Below the pieces are notes generated by a model. The model made no database searches. It saw only the letters and a program-made list of their open reading frames with translations, and was not told where the DNA came from. A DNA stretch of 64,000 nucleotides, from contig NZ_CP015363.1 in the NCBI RefSeq assembly GCF_002078355.1, positions 1,302,001 through 1,366,000 of the forward strand, written 5' to 3'. A program made the position numbers and the translations under genes. Origin of the DNA: Ferroplasma acidiphilum. GTDB taxonomy: Archaea; Thermoplasmatota; Thermoplasmata; Thermoplasmatales; Thermoplasmataceae. This document shows positions 15,106 through 24,226 of the stretch, piece after piece; the stretch's first letter is position 1, and every line of letters begins with the position of its first letter.

Positions 15106-18100
15106 CTAAATAACAGAAAATATCTTTTCAATATTATCTATCCAGTATTTCTTATAGTTTTCACCTACTGAATTTATATTATCTGTTACCATAAATAGGT
15201 GTACCTTTATTGAAAATCCGCCATACTGAAACTCCTTCGGAAACCCATTTTCCTCAAATAACTTACTGAAATAATCGGCCTTTTGCTCATAATCTGTGTA
15301 TTTTGTACTCTTTGGATCAACAAAAACTATTCTATATTCACTTCCTCTTTTAAGCCAGAAGATAAAGTCTGGAGAGTAATCTCTCATACGGTTCTTTCCC
15401 TTATCGAAGTATGGTATGTTTACATTATCAATACTTTCATCAATTTTGGAGAAAACCCACCAATCCAGTTTATAACTCTTTAGACCTTCTTTCGCTATAA
15501 ACTCATCCAGGTTATGTATGAATTCCTTCTCGCTCTTTACTTTAATGACATGACTTAGGACATCTGCCTTATCTGATATAGATAAAATTATTGGCAAGTA
15601 GTAATGTTGAGCTATATTTATCAACTCTATCTTGCTTTCATCGAATTCAAATAGTGTTGGCTTTTCAATCTTCCCCATTTTTTTCATTAGGTCGCCGTAT
15701 TCTTTTAGATCTCTCTCACTCATCTCTCCAGATTTAAATTTTTGTAGTAGATTTTTTTCAACAAAATCTGAATTTTTAAGGTTGCGTACGTCTTCAATTT
15801 TTTTATTTAGTTCATTTTTCTTTTCTTTGGAAATGCCTTCTGCACTTATTTCTTTAAAGTGAATAATCTCATCCTCCAGGTCTTTAAATTTATCCATATA
15901 CTTTATAGAGGTATTGAGATGTCCAATAAGATTATGCAATTGATTATATGCATTTGATGAATTTGTGTTCTGAATATTATCTGCGTTTAGATAATTATGT
16001 AATCTGCCTATTGTGGCAGGCGTGGCTACATCAGAATAATTAGCATAGATCACTCTATCGTCTTCCATCCAATTTACATAATCTTCAAGAAGGTTGAGGT
16101 TTCCGCTAAATTTTGGCAATTCCTTTAGCTCAACTTCTTTTTTTTCAAGGTAAACAGGTAGGAGGAGTTTCGGATTGAAATCAAATTTTGTCTTTTTTAC
16201 ATCTAAAATTTCACCGTTTTTTTCCAGTTCAAACTTTATGCCGTCCATTATTGCCTTGATGTTGTTTTCGTCAGTTCCGAAAATGAATAATGTCTCTATT
16301 ATGGAAATTAAACCTTCATAATTCTTCTCCTGTAAAATAGAAAATATTTTCTTTGCCTCTAGATCTCCATTCCTTGATAATTCTGCAATTCTCTGGCGTT
16401 TATTCTTAAGTGGCTCTATTCTAACTCCCCTGCCTATGGACTGGAGAACATATTTTTTTGCATCCCCCTTTCCTATGTTTACGAAAACCATTACATTTGG
16501 TCTATTTAAATCCCATCCTTCATAATATGACCTGGAACCCATAAGTATGTTAATAGGACTACTATTATTATCTATATTATTGAAAAAGCTGTCTTCTGTT
16601 GGGTTTTCACTCACTTCGTAACCCACTAACTTATCATTTAGCCATTTTGTTATATCGCCAATTTTTATTGATGCAAAGTACTTATCTGATGTCTTAAGCT
16701 TGAATGCGAGTTCTGCCTTATTGGCCTTTGTTCTAACAACCTCTATTTTTCCTGCGCCATCCGAGTTATACACTAATTTCAAAACATCATCAAATGTCAG
16801 GTTTGAAAAATCGTTGTAGTTAAACCTGAGTTTATTACTATCCGTATCCTTGCCAAACACATAAGTAGGGTTGTTTATAAATTCATCCAGTATAGAATTT
16901 TTACATTCTTCGAATATGCGTGAATCTATTCTATTAAGAGCTATGTCTCCCAGTGTTTCAAAGAATATTTCAATATCTGCATTTTCTACCTCAGTGGTGT
17001 GTCCGTAAAGAAGAAGAAGGGGGTTGTGATAAATATTAGCTGAGACTGTCGATAATTGTTTATACGCTTTTTTAACCATTGCAAGGGTTATGAGTGTTTT
17101 AAGTACAATTTTCTTTTTTTCATCTCTTCTTTCTATGGAATCGGAATCCTTGTTATATCCTTCCAGTGCACTCAAGTCCTGCTGTGAAACGTATATATTT
17201 TTTCCATATCCCTTTTCTGTGAAACGATCTAAATTTAGATTAAATACGGTAGTTATAATATCCCACCGATCTGTGAAGGTAGCTGAGAAATTAAATAAAA
17301 ATCCATTGCGGGAAAGTATTGAATAAAAAATTTGCCTCTTGGAATCGCCGTTGGTACCCTTATGCGCTTCATCAAGGATAATATACCATTTGCCATTATT
17401 TTCAATATCCTCAAAAGATAAAAGTTTCTCTGCAGATGTGTCAGAAATCAAGTCCGATCTATAGATAAATATGTTTATATCATCCCTATTAAACAATAAA
17501 TCATGCTTTACCTTATCATAATCCTTTAAATCCCAATATTTAATTTTAACAGGTGAAAATGAGTTAAATTCGTCTATTTGTTTCTTAATTTGATCTATTA
17601 AATCATCTCTATATGTAAGAAATAAAATATCTTCATCCGGTATTGAACCCCTTTTCTTAAGTTCATTTAAAATTTCTATTAATTTGACTATTACCAGGCT
17701 CTTTCCACTACCGGTTGCCATCCAGAAGCCCATCCTGTTTGTAAAGTTAAAGAAAGGTATACGTTTACCTTCTACATTATAGAATTGGCTTGCTATTTTA
17801 AAAATGCTGGTATTTTTAACTGAAATATCCAGAATGTCTGTATGTTTTACTATTCTTTCTGTGTTAATTTCATTGAAAAGTGATTTTTTGCCTTCCAGAA
17901 TACTACTATTATATTCGGATTCTGGATAGTTTAAAATATCACTATAATAATGATGGAGAAATTTTAATCCCGATTTCAATGCATCTTTCTGGTAATCATA
18001 TAATTTTTTGCTCTCAGAAAACTTATCGAATGTAAAATCCCATGAATCAGGTAAACTACTTGAATCTACATTATGAATTAATCTCTGATAAACCGGTATT

Positions 18101-18123
18101 ATTCTTTCTTCCATTATTACCAC
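15106..18123 (-). CDS. res: Type III restriction endonuclease subunit (Res)
   Basis: A 1005-residue protein. SF2 motor: Walker A ATGSGKS (136-142), DEAH box (251-254), SATFTDRW motif III, and QSIGRGVRIEP motif VI. The C-terminal PD-(D/E)XK nuclease is seen as SPDFIFW followed by IVFVDPKST. Together with Mod it forms a complex that cleaves after ATP-driven communication between inversely oriented sites. The GTG start at 18123 overlaps the mod stop by 7 nt; an ATG at 18114 is the alternative. The frame is intact, so the enzyme is probably active. Confidence 0.93.
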   Translation of the reverse strand: MVIMEERIIPVYQRLIHNVDSSSLPDSWDFTFDKFSESKKLYDYQKDALKSGLKFLHHYYSDILNYPESEYNSSILEGKKSLFNEINTERIVKHTDILDISVKNTSIFKIASQFYNVEGKRIPFFNFTNRMGFWMATGSGKSLVIVKLIEILNELKKRGSIPDEDILFLTYRDDLIDQIKKQIDEFNSFSPVKIKYWDLKDYDKVKHDLLFNRDDINIFIYRSDLISDTSAEKLLSFEDIENNGKWYIILDEAHKGTNGDSKRQIFYSILSRNGFLFNFSATFTDRWDIITTVFNLNLDRFTEKGYGKNIYVSQQDLSALEGYNKDSDSIERRDEKKKIVLKTLITLAMVKKAYKQLSTVSANIYHNPLLLLYGHTTEVENADIEIFFETLGDIALNRIDSRIFEECKNSILDEFINNPTYVFGKDTDSNKLRFNYNDFSNLTFDDVLKLVYNSDGAGKIEVVRTKANKAELAFKLKTSDKYFASIKIGDITKWLNDKLVGYEVSENPTEDSFFNNIDNNSSPINILMGSRSYYEGWDLNRPNVMVFVNIGKGDAKKYVLQSIGRGVRIEPLKNKRQRIAELSRNGDLEAKKIFSILQEKNYEGLISIIETLFIFGTDENNIKAIMDGIKFELEKNGEILDVKKTKFDFNPKLLLPVYLEKKEVELKELPKFSGNLNLLEDYVNWMEDDRVIYANYSDVATPATIGRLHNYLNADNIQNTNSSNAYNQLHNLIGHLNTSIKYMDKFKDLEDEIIHFKEISAEGISKEKKNELNKKIEDVRNLKNSDFVEKNLLQKFKSGEMSERDLKEYGDLMKKMGKIEKPTLFEFDESKIELINIAQHYYLPIILSISDKADVLSHVIKVKSEKEFIHNLDEFIAKEGLKSYKLDWWVFSKIDESIDNVNIPYFDKGKNRMRDYSPDFIFWLKRGSEYRIVFVDPKSTKYTDYEQKADYFSKLFEENGFPKEFQYGGFSIKVHLFMVTDNINSVGENYKKYWIDNIEKIFSVI

Positions 18124-20552
18124 CAGATCAGAGGCTTTAGTGCTGTAAAATCTACATCCGAGAAAACTATTTTCGCATCATTAAATACAACTTCATCTTT
18201 ACTTATACTTTTGATAAATTTACCTTTAACAAGAGATAAAGTTTCTGCTATGTCAATATTATCATATAGTCCATTAAAGTTAAACTTTATTTTATTATTT
18301 TTATTATCTATTTCCATTTTATCAAGAAACTTTAGATCTTTAAAAAATACATATTGATTGTATATAGATGTATCATTTAAATTATACAAAGGTTCAGAAG
18401 GTAAATAAACGGAATTTTTTAATGTTTGTTCATACTGTTCTAAATTAAAGTATTTGAAGAATCCTCCAGCGTTTTTCTCGTTATATTTTTCTTTAACGTC
18501 GTTTTCTTTTGATATACCTGATTTATCATATGCTAAAACTTTTTTCATTCTGGGCAAAACCACGTCATAAAAGTGTTCTCCCATTTCAATTCCAATCCAT
18601 TTTCTTTTAAGCTTATGTGCTACTGCTGCAGTTGTTCCAGATCCCAGGAAGAAATCCATAACAAGATCGGATTCATTAGAAGTAGATTCTATGACACGCT
18701 TTAAAAGAATTTCGGAATTTTCGGTTGGAAAATCAAAATGCCTTGAGTATCCGGGAATATCTGTCCAGTTATTCTTCAATGTAGTTCCTAAAGGAGCATA
18801 TTTGATTTTTCCATTCTCAATTTTTATTCTATCTTCTTGTTCTAATTCTTCAATTTGATCCTGAGAAAAACCCCATTTCCTCCCTTTTGGAGCTGGAAAT
18901 TTTTGTTTAAAAACAATCCTATAACAATCATCTTTATCTTTAGGATTTCCTGGCAAAAATGGTTCCCACCATTTTTCAATTTCCCTTTTTATCTTTATCT
19001 CATTAAAAATTGATTTGCCTGCTTTTCCATAGAAAAAAAGTGTATCGGTGTCTACCATAAATTTATTTAAACCATGTGAGAATTTGAAAAATTCTTGGGT
19101 TCTATTTACCACCATTTCATTCCTAAAATTCTCCCCGCCAAATATATCATTCATTAATAATCTTACATACATATTACCATTGTAATCACATCTAACAAAA
19201 ATACTGCCTTCTTCATTTAGATAATCTTTAGCTAACCTTATTCTATTCTCAAGCAATGTTATCCACGTAGCATCTTTATATTTCACATTATATAGATAAT
19301 CTGCATTTTTATCCTTATTAAAAGGCGGATCAATGTAAATTGTCTGTATTTTATCCTTAAATTTTGGTAAAATGGTATTTAATGCCTGATAATTTTCGGA
19401 GTGTATTAATCGGCCATCTAGTTCATTATCTAAATCATCAAATAATTTGATAATATTAAATTCAATATCTTTAAAATATTTTGTATCTACAGGTAAAAAT
19501 TTATAGTCAGGATTTAATGATTTATCTAACATGTTTATTATATTATTTTTATTAAAATTATCATCTACTAGATGGAGGTCTTTCCATTCACTAATCTGAT
19601 CATCTATACCATTATTATTTAAAATTTTATTTATTATTTCAATATCTTTTTCTGCAATTCTATCGAGAGTTATAACATAATTAGAATTTAAAACAAATTT
19701 AGGTTTATTCCAGGTCTTTACAAGTTCATCCTCGAATTGGGACACAAAATCAATTACATTATAAGCAATATTTTTTAGTATTTTTAGTTGTTTTATTCTA
19801 GTTTCTGAATAAACACTGTCATCGTCAAAAATATAATTCTTTAACCATAGGTCGAATTGCTCTCTCAAAAATGTTTTTGCGTCTTTATTGATAAAATAGT
19901 CAACTTCTGTCTGTTTCTTAAATGTGTGGAACAATTCCTCTAATTGTTCTTCCGTTATATGTATTCCCGTTTTATTTAACCCTTTTAAAATCTCAGATAC
20001 TTTTGTTTTCTTTCCACCTACTAAATAAGAAGATTTAAAATTTATTACTTTATCTTCTATCTTATCTGGTTTATCCAGTTCGAATACTACCTCTCCTTTT
20101 TCGTTAGCACGCTTTCCTTCAATCTGGGAGGCGTCAAATACCACTTTATATTCTAAATTATCTATTTTATAATTAATTGATAAACTCTTCCATAGATTGT
20201 CAGTTTTAACATAATAAAGCATGTTAGTTTTCCAGAAAAGCACCACATCCTGGATGTTTGTATATATTTTTTCGTATACTTTGGATTTTAATGGTGTATA
20301 ACTGAAGTATATGCTTCCGGATTCCGAAAAGTATGTCTTAAAGAATGTATGGAGTCTGGTAAACAACTCTTCTTTGAATTCGGGGAACTCTGAGATTTTT
20401 GCATCAATGTCGGATTGTATTAATTTAAAAATCTTATCAAAGTATGCAGACTTTATCCTCATTAAATTTACAAAGCCGGAATTTCCCTCTACTTTAGCAC
20501 CAATAAATATATTCTTTAAATCCTGATAAAACTCTACTTCATTTTTCACCAT
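18117..20552 (-). CDS. mod: Type III DNA methyltransferase subunit (Mod), adenine-specific
   Basis: An 811-residue protein. Catalytic motif IV DPPFN (about 408-412) precedes the SAM-binding motif I VMDFFLGSGTTA, the order of beta-class amino-methyltransferases typical of type III Mod. A roughly 380-residue N-terminal extension is longer than in classical EcoP1I-type Mod and probably contributes structure or target recognition. It modifies adenine on one strand and guides Res, encoded immediately downstream with overlapping ends. There is no simple repeat tract of the phase-variable type in the coding region. Confidence 0.93.
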   Translation of the reverse strand: MVKNEVEFYQDLKNIFIGAKVEGNSGFVNLMRIKSAYFDKIFKLIQSDIDAKISEFPEFKEELFTRLHTFFKTYFSESGSIYFSYTPLKSKVYEKIYTNIQDVVLFWKTNMLYYVKTDNLWKSLSINYKIDNLEYKVVFDASQIEGKRANEKGEVVFELDKPDKIEDKVINFKSSYLVGGKKTKVSEILKGLNKTGIHITEEQLEELFHTFKKQTEVDYFINKDAKTFLREQFDLWLKNYIFDDDSVYSETRIKQLKILKNIAYNVIDFVSQFEDELVKTWNKPKFVLNSNYVITLDRIAEKDIEIINKILNNNGIDDQISEWKDLHLVDDNFNKNNIINMLDKSLNPDYKFLPVDTKYFKDIEFNIIKLFDDLDNELDGRLIHSENYQALNTILPKFKDKIQTIYIDPPFNKDKNADYLYNVKYKDATWITLLENRIRLAKDYLNEEGSIFVRCDYNGNMYVRLLMNDIFGGENFRNEMVVNRTQEFFKFSHGLNKFMVDTDTLFFYGKAGKSIFNEIKIKREIEKWWEPFLPGNPKDKDDCYRIVFKQKFPAPKGRKWGFSQDQIEELEQEDRIKIENGKIKYAPLGTTLKNNWTDIPGYSRHFDFPTENSEILLKRVIESTSNESDLVMDFFLGSGTTAAVAHKLKRKWIGIEMGEHFYDVVLPRMKKVLAYDKSGISKENDVKEKYNEKNAGGFFKYFNLEQYEQTLKNSVYLPSEPLYNLNDTSIYNQYVFFKDLKFLDKMEIDNKNNKIKFNFNGLYDNIDIAETLSLVKGKFIKSISKDEVVFNDAKIVFSDVDFTALKPLIWW

Positions 20553-20641
20553 TACATAGCCTCTTTTAAATTATCAAATCAAATCATGGCATTGCATATA
20601 AAACTTACTTTTGTCTCTTTTGTAGATATCCCACAATAGGG

Positions 20642-20661
20642 CATTATACAGGAGTATAATG
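20642..20661. promoter_or_regulatory. Palindrome upstream of the mod-res operon
   Basis: A perfect 8-bp inverted repeat, CATTATAC and GTATAATG with a 4-nt spacer, about 90-110 nt before the mod start. It could be an operator for a controller protein or just a hairpin. No controller gene is seen nearby. Confidence 0.3.
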
Positions 20662-20780
20662 AAATCTTTCTTTGTTGATTATCATAGTATTTATTGATTT
20701 CATCGATTACTAGTGTGTTCCATAATTCGTCCTACTTTAATAATCATTGTACAATAAATTTAAAACTTAAGAAGTAAACC

Positions 20781-22253
20781 TCTGTATCCTTAACTCGGCA
20801 CATTTTTAGGGAACAGCTCCGGTTTAAGTTCCAGGATTTCAGCAAGTTCCCTGACTTTCTTTGGTATCTCTGCCATTATTATTCTATCTCCAACATCAGT
20901 AAGGTATATCTTTGACAGCTGCAGAAGAGCATCCTTTACACTAATTTTATTATTGATTTTCTTTGCCTTTAACAACTTCAAGAGCCTGTAATATGCAATG
21001 AGGGATATGAAAGAAACAAATACATACCCTTTTAATGTATCATCATCCCTCAGGTATGGTGTATCCACCTGCAAAAGATTCTTGAATACATCGAATGATT
21101 CCTCTATGTCATTCCTGAACTTGTATAATTCAAATATTGATTGCGGCTTTTCCCTTACATTGGTGATAAGTGCAATCTTTCCTGCCTTTTCAGGTGAATA
21201 TACAGGTTTCTTCCCGGAGTCAACAAGCGAATAGTACTCATTCTCCTCCATGGCTCTGAGCAATATATCCTCGAATACATGAATATCATAGTTTTTTATA
21301 GTAGTGGAAGAGTATCTTATAGCCCTTTTTCTGAACATGAAGAAATTATCTCCATTTATGGAATAGTCAGGGAGCTTTGAATCCCTTTTCAATGGTGTTA
21401 TAAAGTACAATCCATTCGTATCCATTTTGCTAAAATTATTGTCATCTATGAATCCACGGTCCATAACAAATAGAGTTCCCGGTGAGAGCTCTTCCTCCGT
21501 CTTTCTTAATGTATCAATATCTGCAATACTTCCAGGTACCAGGCGGATATAGCATGGCTCATTCCTCAACCTTGAAAATCCCATAATGATCCTTATCATT
21601 GGAAGATTGATGTCATTGTTGTTATGCCCGAACTCTGCCATCCTTATTCCAGGTGAATAGGAGAATAAGGCTGATGTATCATAGGCTATGACCTCATTCT
21701 TTTTCATCAGTTTCATATAGATACTCTTCTGCTTATCCTGATCCTGCCCTATGCGCTTTAACATAGATGACAATGATTTTGGTGATAGTTCATGTATTGT
21801 CCTGGAAAGCCATGTTTTCTCTATCCATGATTTTATGGACTTCAACGGCAAAGGGAATATTAGCCTGTTGAGGGAGAAAGCAACAATTTTCGTATAATCA
21901 TCAGGATATTCTTCCCTTAATAATGACAATACATCCTTCATAAGGGAGAATATGAGCTCAAGGTGGCCAATCTCATATATTCCATGGATTGATACAACCT
22001 CCCTTACTTTTTTAGGATTCTCTATGTCACCATTAATTACCTTTCCAACATATTTGGAAACCTTGTGCCTTTTACTGTGTTCTGAATCCCATACCATGCT
22101 GCTCTCATAAACGTAATTATATTTTCCAACCTTTTTTATCTCCCTTGTCATGTTCTGTATATAGGGAACACATATAAGCAAATAAATCTTTCGCCAAATA
22201 CTGGATAATAATTCAAATGTTCCCTAAATAAGCTCAGAGTTTAGGCTGTATAG
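20781..22253 (-). mobile_element. DDE-type insertion sequence (IS1634/IS4-like)
   Basis: One transposase gene flanked by imperfect inverted repeats: the reverse complement of 20781-20815 and 22219-22253 both contain TGTTCCCTAAA followed by a GAGTT(A/T) block. The left repeat overlaps the transposase stop codon region. The target duplication could not be fixed, so ends may be off by several bases. It inserted upstream of the mod-res operon. Confidence 0.65.
20790..22151 (-). CDS. IS1634/IS4-superfamily transposase
   Basis: A 453-residue protein from ATG 22151 (an in-frame TTG at 22181 would add ten residues). DDE-type signatures: VIAYDTSALFSYS (first Asp), LFVMDRGFIDDNNF (second Asp), and a later DIEESFDVFKNLLQVDTPYLRDDD region (YREK-like Glu). 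The N-terminal YVYESSMVWDSEHSKRHKVSKYVGK resembles the start of IS1634-type transposases. The frame is intact, so the element may still be active. Confidence 0.85.
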   Translation of the reverse strand: MTREIKKVGKYNYVYESSMVWDSEHSKRHKVSKYVGKVINGDIENPKKVREVVSIHGIYEIGHLELIFSLMKDVLSLLREEYPDDYTKIVAFSLNRLIFPLPLKSIKSWIEKTWLSRTIHELSPKSLSSMLKRIGQDQDKQKSIYMKLMKKNEVIAYDTSALFSYSPGIRMAEFGHNNNDINLPMIRIIMGFSRLRNEPCYIRLVPGSIADIDTLRKTEEELSPGTLFVMDRGFIDDNNFSKMDTNGLYFITPLKRDSKLPDYSINGDNFFMFRKRAIRYSSTTIKNYDIHVFEDILLRAMEENEYYSLVDSGKKPVYSPEKAGKIALITNVREKPQSIFELYKFRNDIEESFDVFKNLLQVDTPYLRDDDTLKGYVFVSFISLIAYYRLLKLLKAKKINNKISVKDALLQLSKIYLTDVGDRIIMAEIPKKVRELAEILELKPELFPKNVPS

Positions 22254-22315
22254 TGAAATATAGGGACTATTTGCTTTGGCACCACAAATCAATAATAAAA
22301 TAAATAGGAGTATAA

Positions 22316-22580
22316 AAATGGACTCGATTGGGTAAAACAGGAGATGGAAAAAGTATAATGAATCACTTGCAGACAGAATACAATACCTTAGAGATTTATC
22401 ATTCATAAAGGATTATGATAGCCTGTTACAGGAAAAGAATAATGGTAAAATAGGACATCCATAAAGGTCACAATTATAAGAAGATTCATGGAATGTTGGA
22501 TATCAAGGAAAGAGACACACAAGGGTTCTATAAAGAGGCGGAAAACATCGTCTTGAGGGAAATAGGAAGAAATTAAATCA
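22316..22580 (+). pseudogene. Transposase remnant, frameshifted
   Basis: On the plus strand, fragments read WKKYNESLADRIQYLRDLSF, then NNGKIGHP followed by a stop, then in another frame KIHGMLDIKERDTQGFYKEA. The order (short helical N-terminus, GKIGHPY-type motif, then YRQ-type helix) resembles N-termini of archaeal IS5-like transposases. At least two frame disruptions are needed. Family assignment is by eye only. Confidence 0.4.
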
Positions 22581-23229
22581 GATATAGGCAATATTTATAA
22601 GCTGAACCTTCAATTACTAGAATTTCATCTCTTCCTATATTTGATAATTCAAATGAGTGGATAAAGCATATATCTCGAAATTACCGAAACTTGGCTGTAT
22701 ATCCTAGGTCTTCATGTAGTATCTCAAAACGATTCATTATAGTTAAATTAGAACATTGAGATATGTCCGAGAAATAATTATCACCGTCGATCTCACATTG
22801 TTTACTTATTCATCAAAGATTTGACATCTCTAGATACCATACTGCTCTATTCTCCTGGAAATTTTAGCTTTCTCTGTTGTTTCTTTGATCGGAAGCGGTA
22901 TGAAAGCCAATGAAGTCAGAATATTTAAGAAGATAGAAATGGTAAATTCGAGAAAATGTTGGAAATAGATTTAAGTGTAAAGGCAGTCATGGAGCACCTA
23001 AGAGAGCTAAATGATTTTATAGACAGTGATCAATTTTCTTTTTAGGTATTGTTGTCGTCAGTCTATAACGTATGAGCTAATAAATTGTTCATGCTGATGG
23101 TATACATAGAGGAACGACCACTTTCAACACCAACTTATTTTTCATATTCTGTCATTTATATATTATTAGAACAGATGAAGAATCTATGACGAATGTTGTG
23201 TGAATAAACTTTAGTTACTATTAATTGAA
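22581..23229. other. Eroded DNA between the transposase remnant and tRNA-Val
   Basis: No intact gene. Short coding-like scraps (for example a 25-residue helical stretch on the plus strand near 22960-23045) suggest further decayed mobile-element sequence. Confidence 0.4.
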
Positions 23230-23302
23230 TGGGCCCGACCGGATTTGAACCGGTGATCACCGCCTTGTAAGGGCGGTATCATAACCACTAGACTACGAGC
23301 CC
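23230..23302 (-). tRNA. tRNA-Val (anticodon TAC)
   Basis: A 73-nt cloverleaf: acceptor GGGCTCG/CGGGCCC (one G-T pair), anticodon stem CCGCC/GGCGG with loop CTTACAA (anticodon TAC), T-arm ACCGG TTCAAAT CCGGT, discriminator A. It borders the eroded mobile-element region. No duplicated 3' fragment was found in the window. Confidence 0.96.
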
Positions 23303-23419
23303 GTAGAGGATAAGTCTATAATGATATAATAATTTTTATGTCTGTCCTTTAAAATATATATTTTATTTATTTTATATTATAATGAAGCTATTAAATATGA
23401 ATATAATATTTTGAATATC

Positions 23420-23812
23420 ATGCCGGGCAAGATAATGGTATCGGGAGAGGTATTCCTGGATGGTGTTAAACCTGATGATGCGATAATTTTCATTCATATT
23501 AAGGGACATGGCCGTGCAAGGGTTACACATATCGATATAGAAAGCATGGCATTTAAAAAGATATTATTGCCAAGGCATAGCGATTATCCGGAAATTTGCT
23601 GGGATTCGGATAAAGTCAGTATACCTGTAAAAGGACATGAACTCATAATCATAAGCCCCACACTTGGAAAACTCATGAAATTCCATGGAAATTTATATGT
23701 GCGCGGCAAGGGAAAAGGCATATTTTTTGGCCTTCATAGGGAGCAGATAAAAACTATTGAGGAATATGCCTCTAAACTTGGAATTCCTCCAAAAATAACT
23801 AAAAAGATTTAG
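23420..23812 (+). CDS. Conserved-looking hypothetical protein
   Basis: A 130-residue protein from ATG 23420 (an in-frame TTG three codons earlier is possible). It is predicted to be mostly beta, with basic Gly-rich loops such as YVRGKGKGIFFG, and no signal peptide or membrane segment. No domain is recognised. It converges with the next gene, overlapping by 4 nt. Confidence 0.7.
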   Translation: MPGKIMVSGEVFLDGVKPDDAIIFIHIKGHGRARVTHIDIESMAFKKILLPRHSDYPEICWDSDKVSIPVKGHELIIISPTLGKLMKFHGNLYVRGKGKGIFFGLHREQIKTIEEYASKLGIPPKITKKI

Positions 23813-24084
23813 AAAAGTCCTTTTTTGAATTTCTGTGTTACTTCTGTAGCCTGTATATCCCATGTTGGTTTCATTGATTTTGCTGTTTCCATCAAATGGT
23901 CGAGTGTATCAACATCCCATCTGCATACTGCCTGGTTTTCCTTATCTGCCAAGAAAAGCTCTTCAAGTTTTAATCCTGCAGGCAATTTCTTTGATTTTGC
24001 CATATCCATTATGGTTGTTGCAAACTTCATAACCTGATCTTTCTGTTCATCCTTCCATTTATGCACTACTATTACTTCTGTCAT
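23809..24084 (-). CDS. Small hypothetical protein with ferredoxin-like fold pattern
   Basis: A 91-residue soluble protein, MTEVIVVHKWKDEQKDQVMK at its start, with a beta-alpha-beta-beta-alpha-beta alternation and a VCRWDVDTLDHLMETAKSM core. This pattern recalls dimeric alpha/beta-barrel proteins (DUF4242-like or stress-responsive A/B barrel), but no diagnostic motif is present. Monocistronic with a short upstream region. Function unknown. Confidence 0.7.
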   Translation of the reverse strand: MTEVIVVHKWKDEQKDQVMKFATTIMDMAKSKKLPAGLKLEELFLADKENQAVCRWDVDTLDHLMETAKSMKPTWDIQATEVTQKFKKGLF

Positions 24085-24226
24085 ATATCTATATCACAAC
24101 GTAAATATTTAAATGTTCCTATAATTTAAGTTAATTACAGAAATCGCCATAAATTTTATGTGCCGCTGTTTTCACCATACATCTTAAAAATCTTTATTTA
24201 GTATTGTTAATTATTAGTAGATTACT

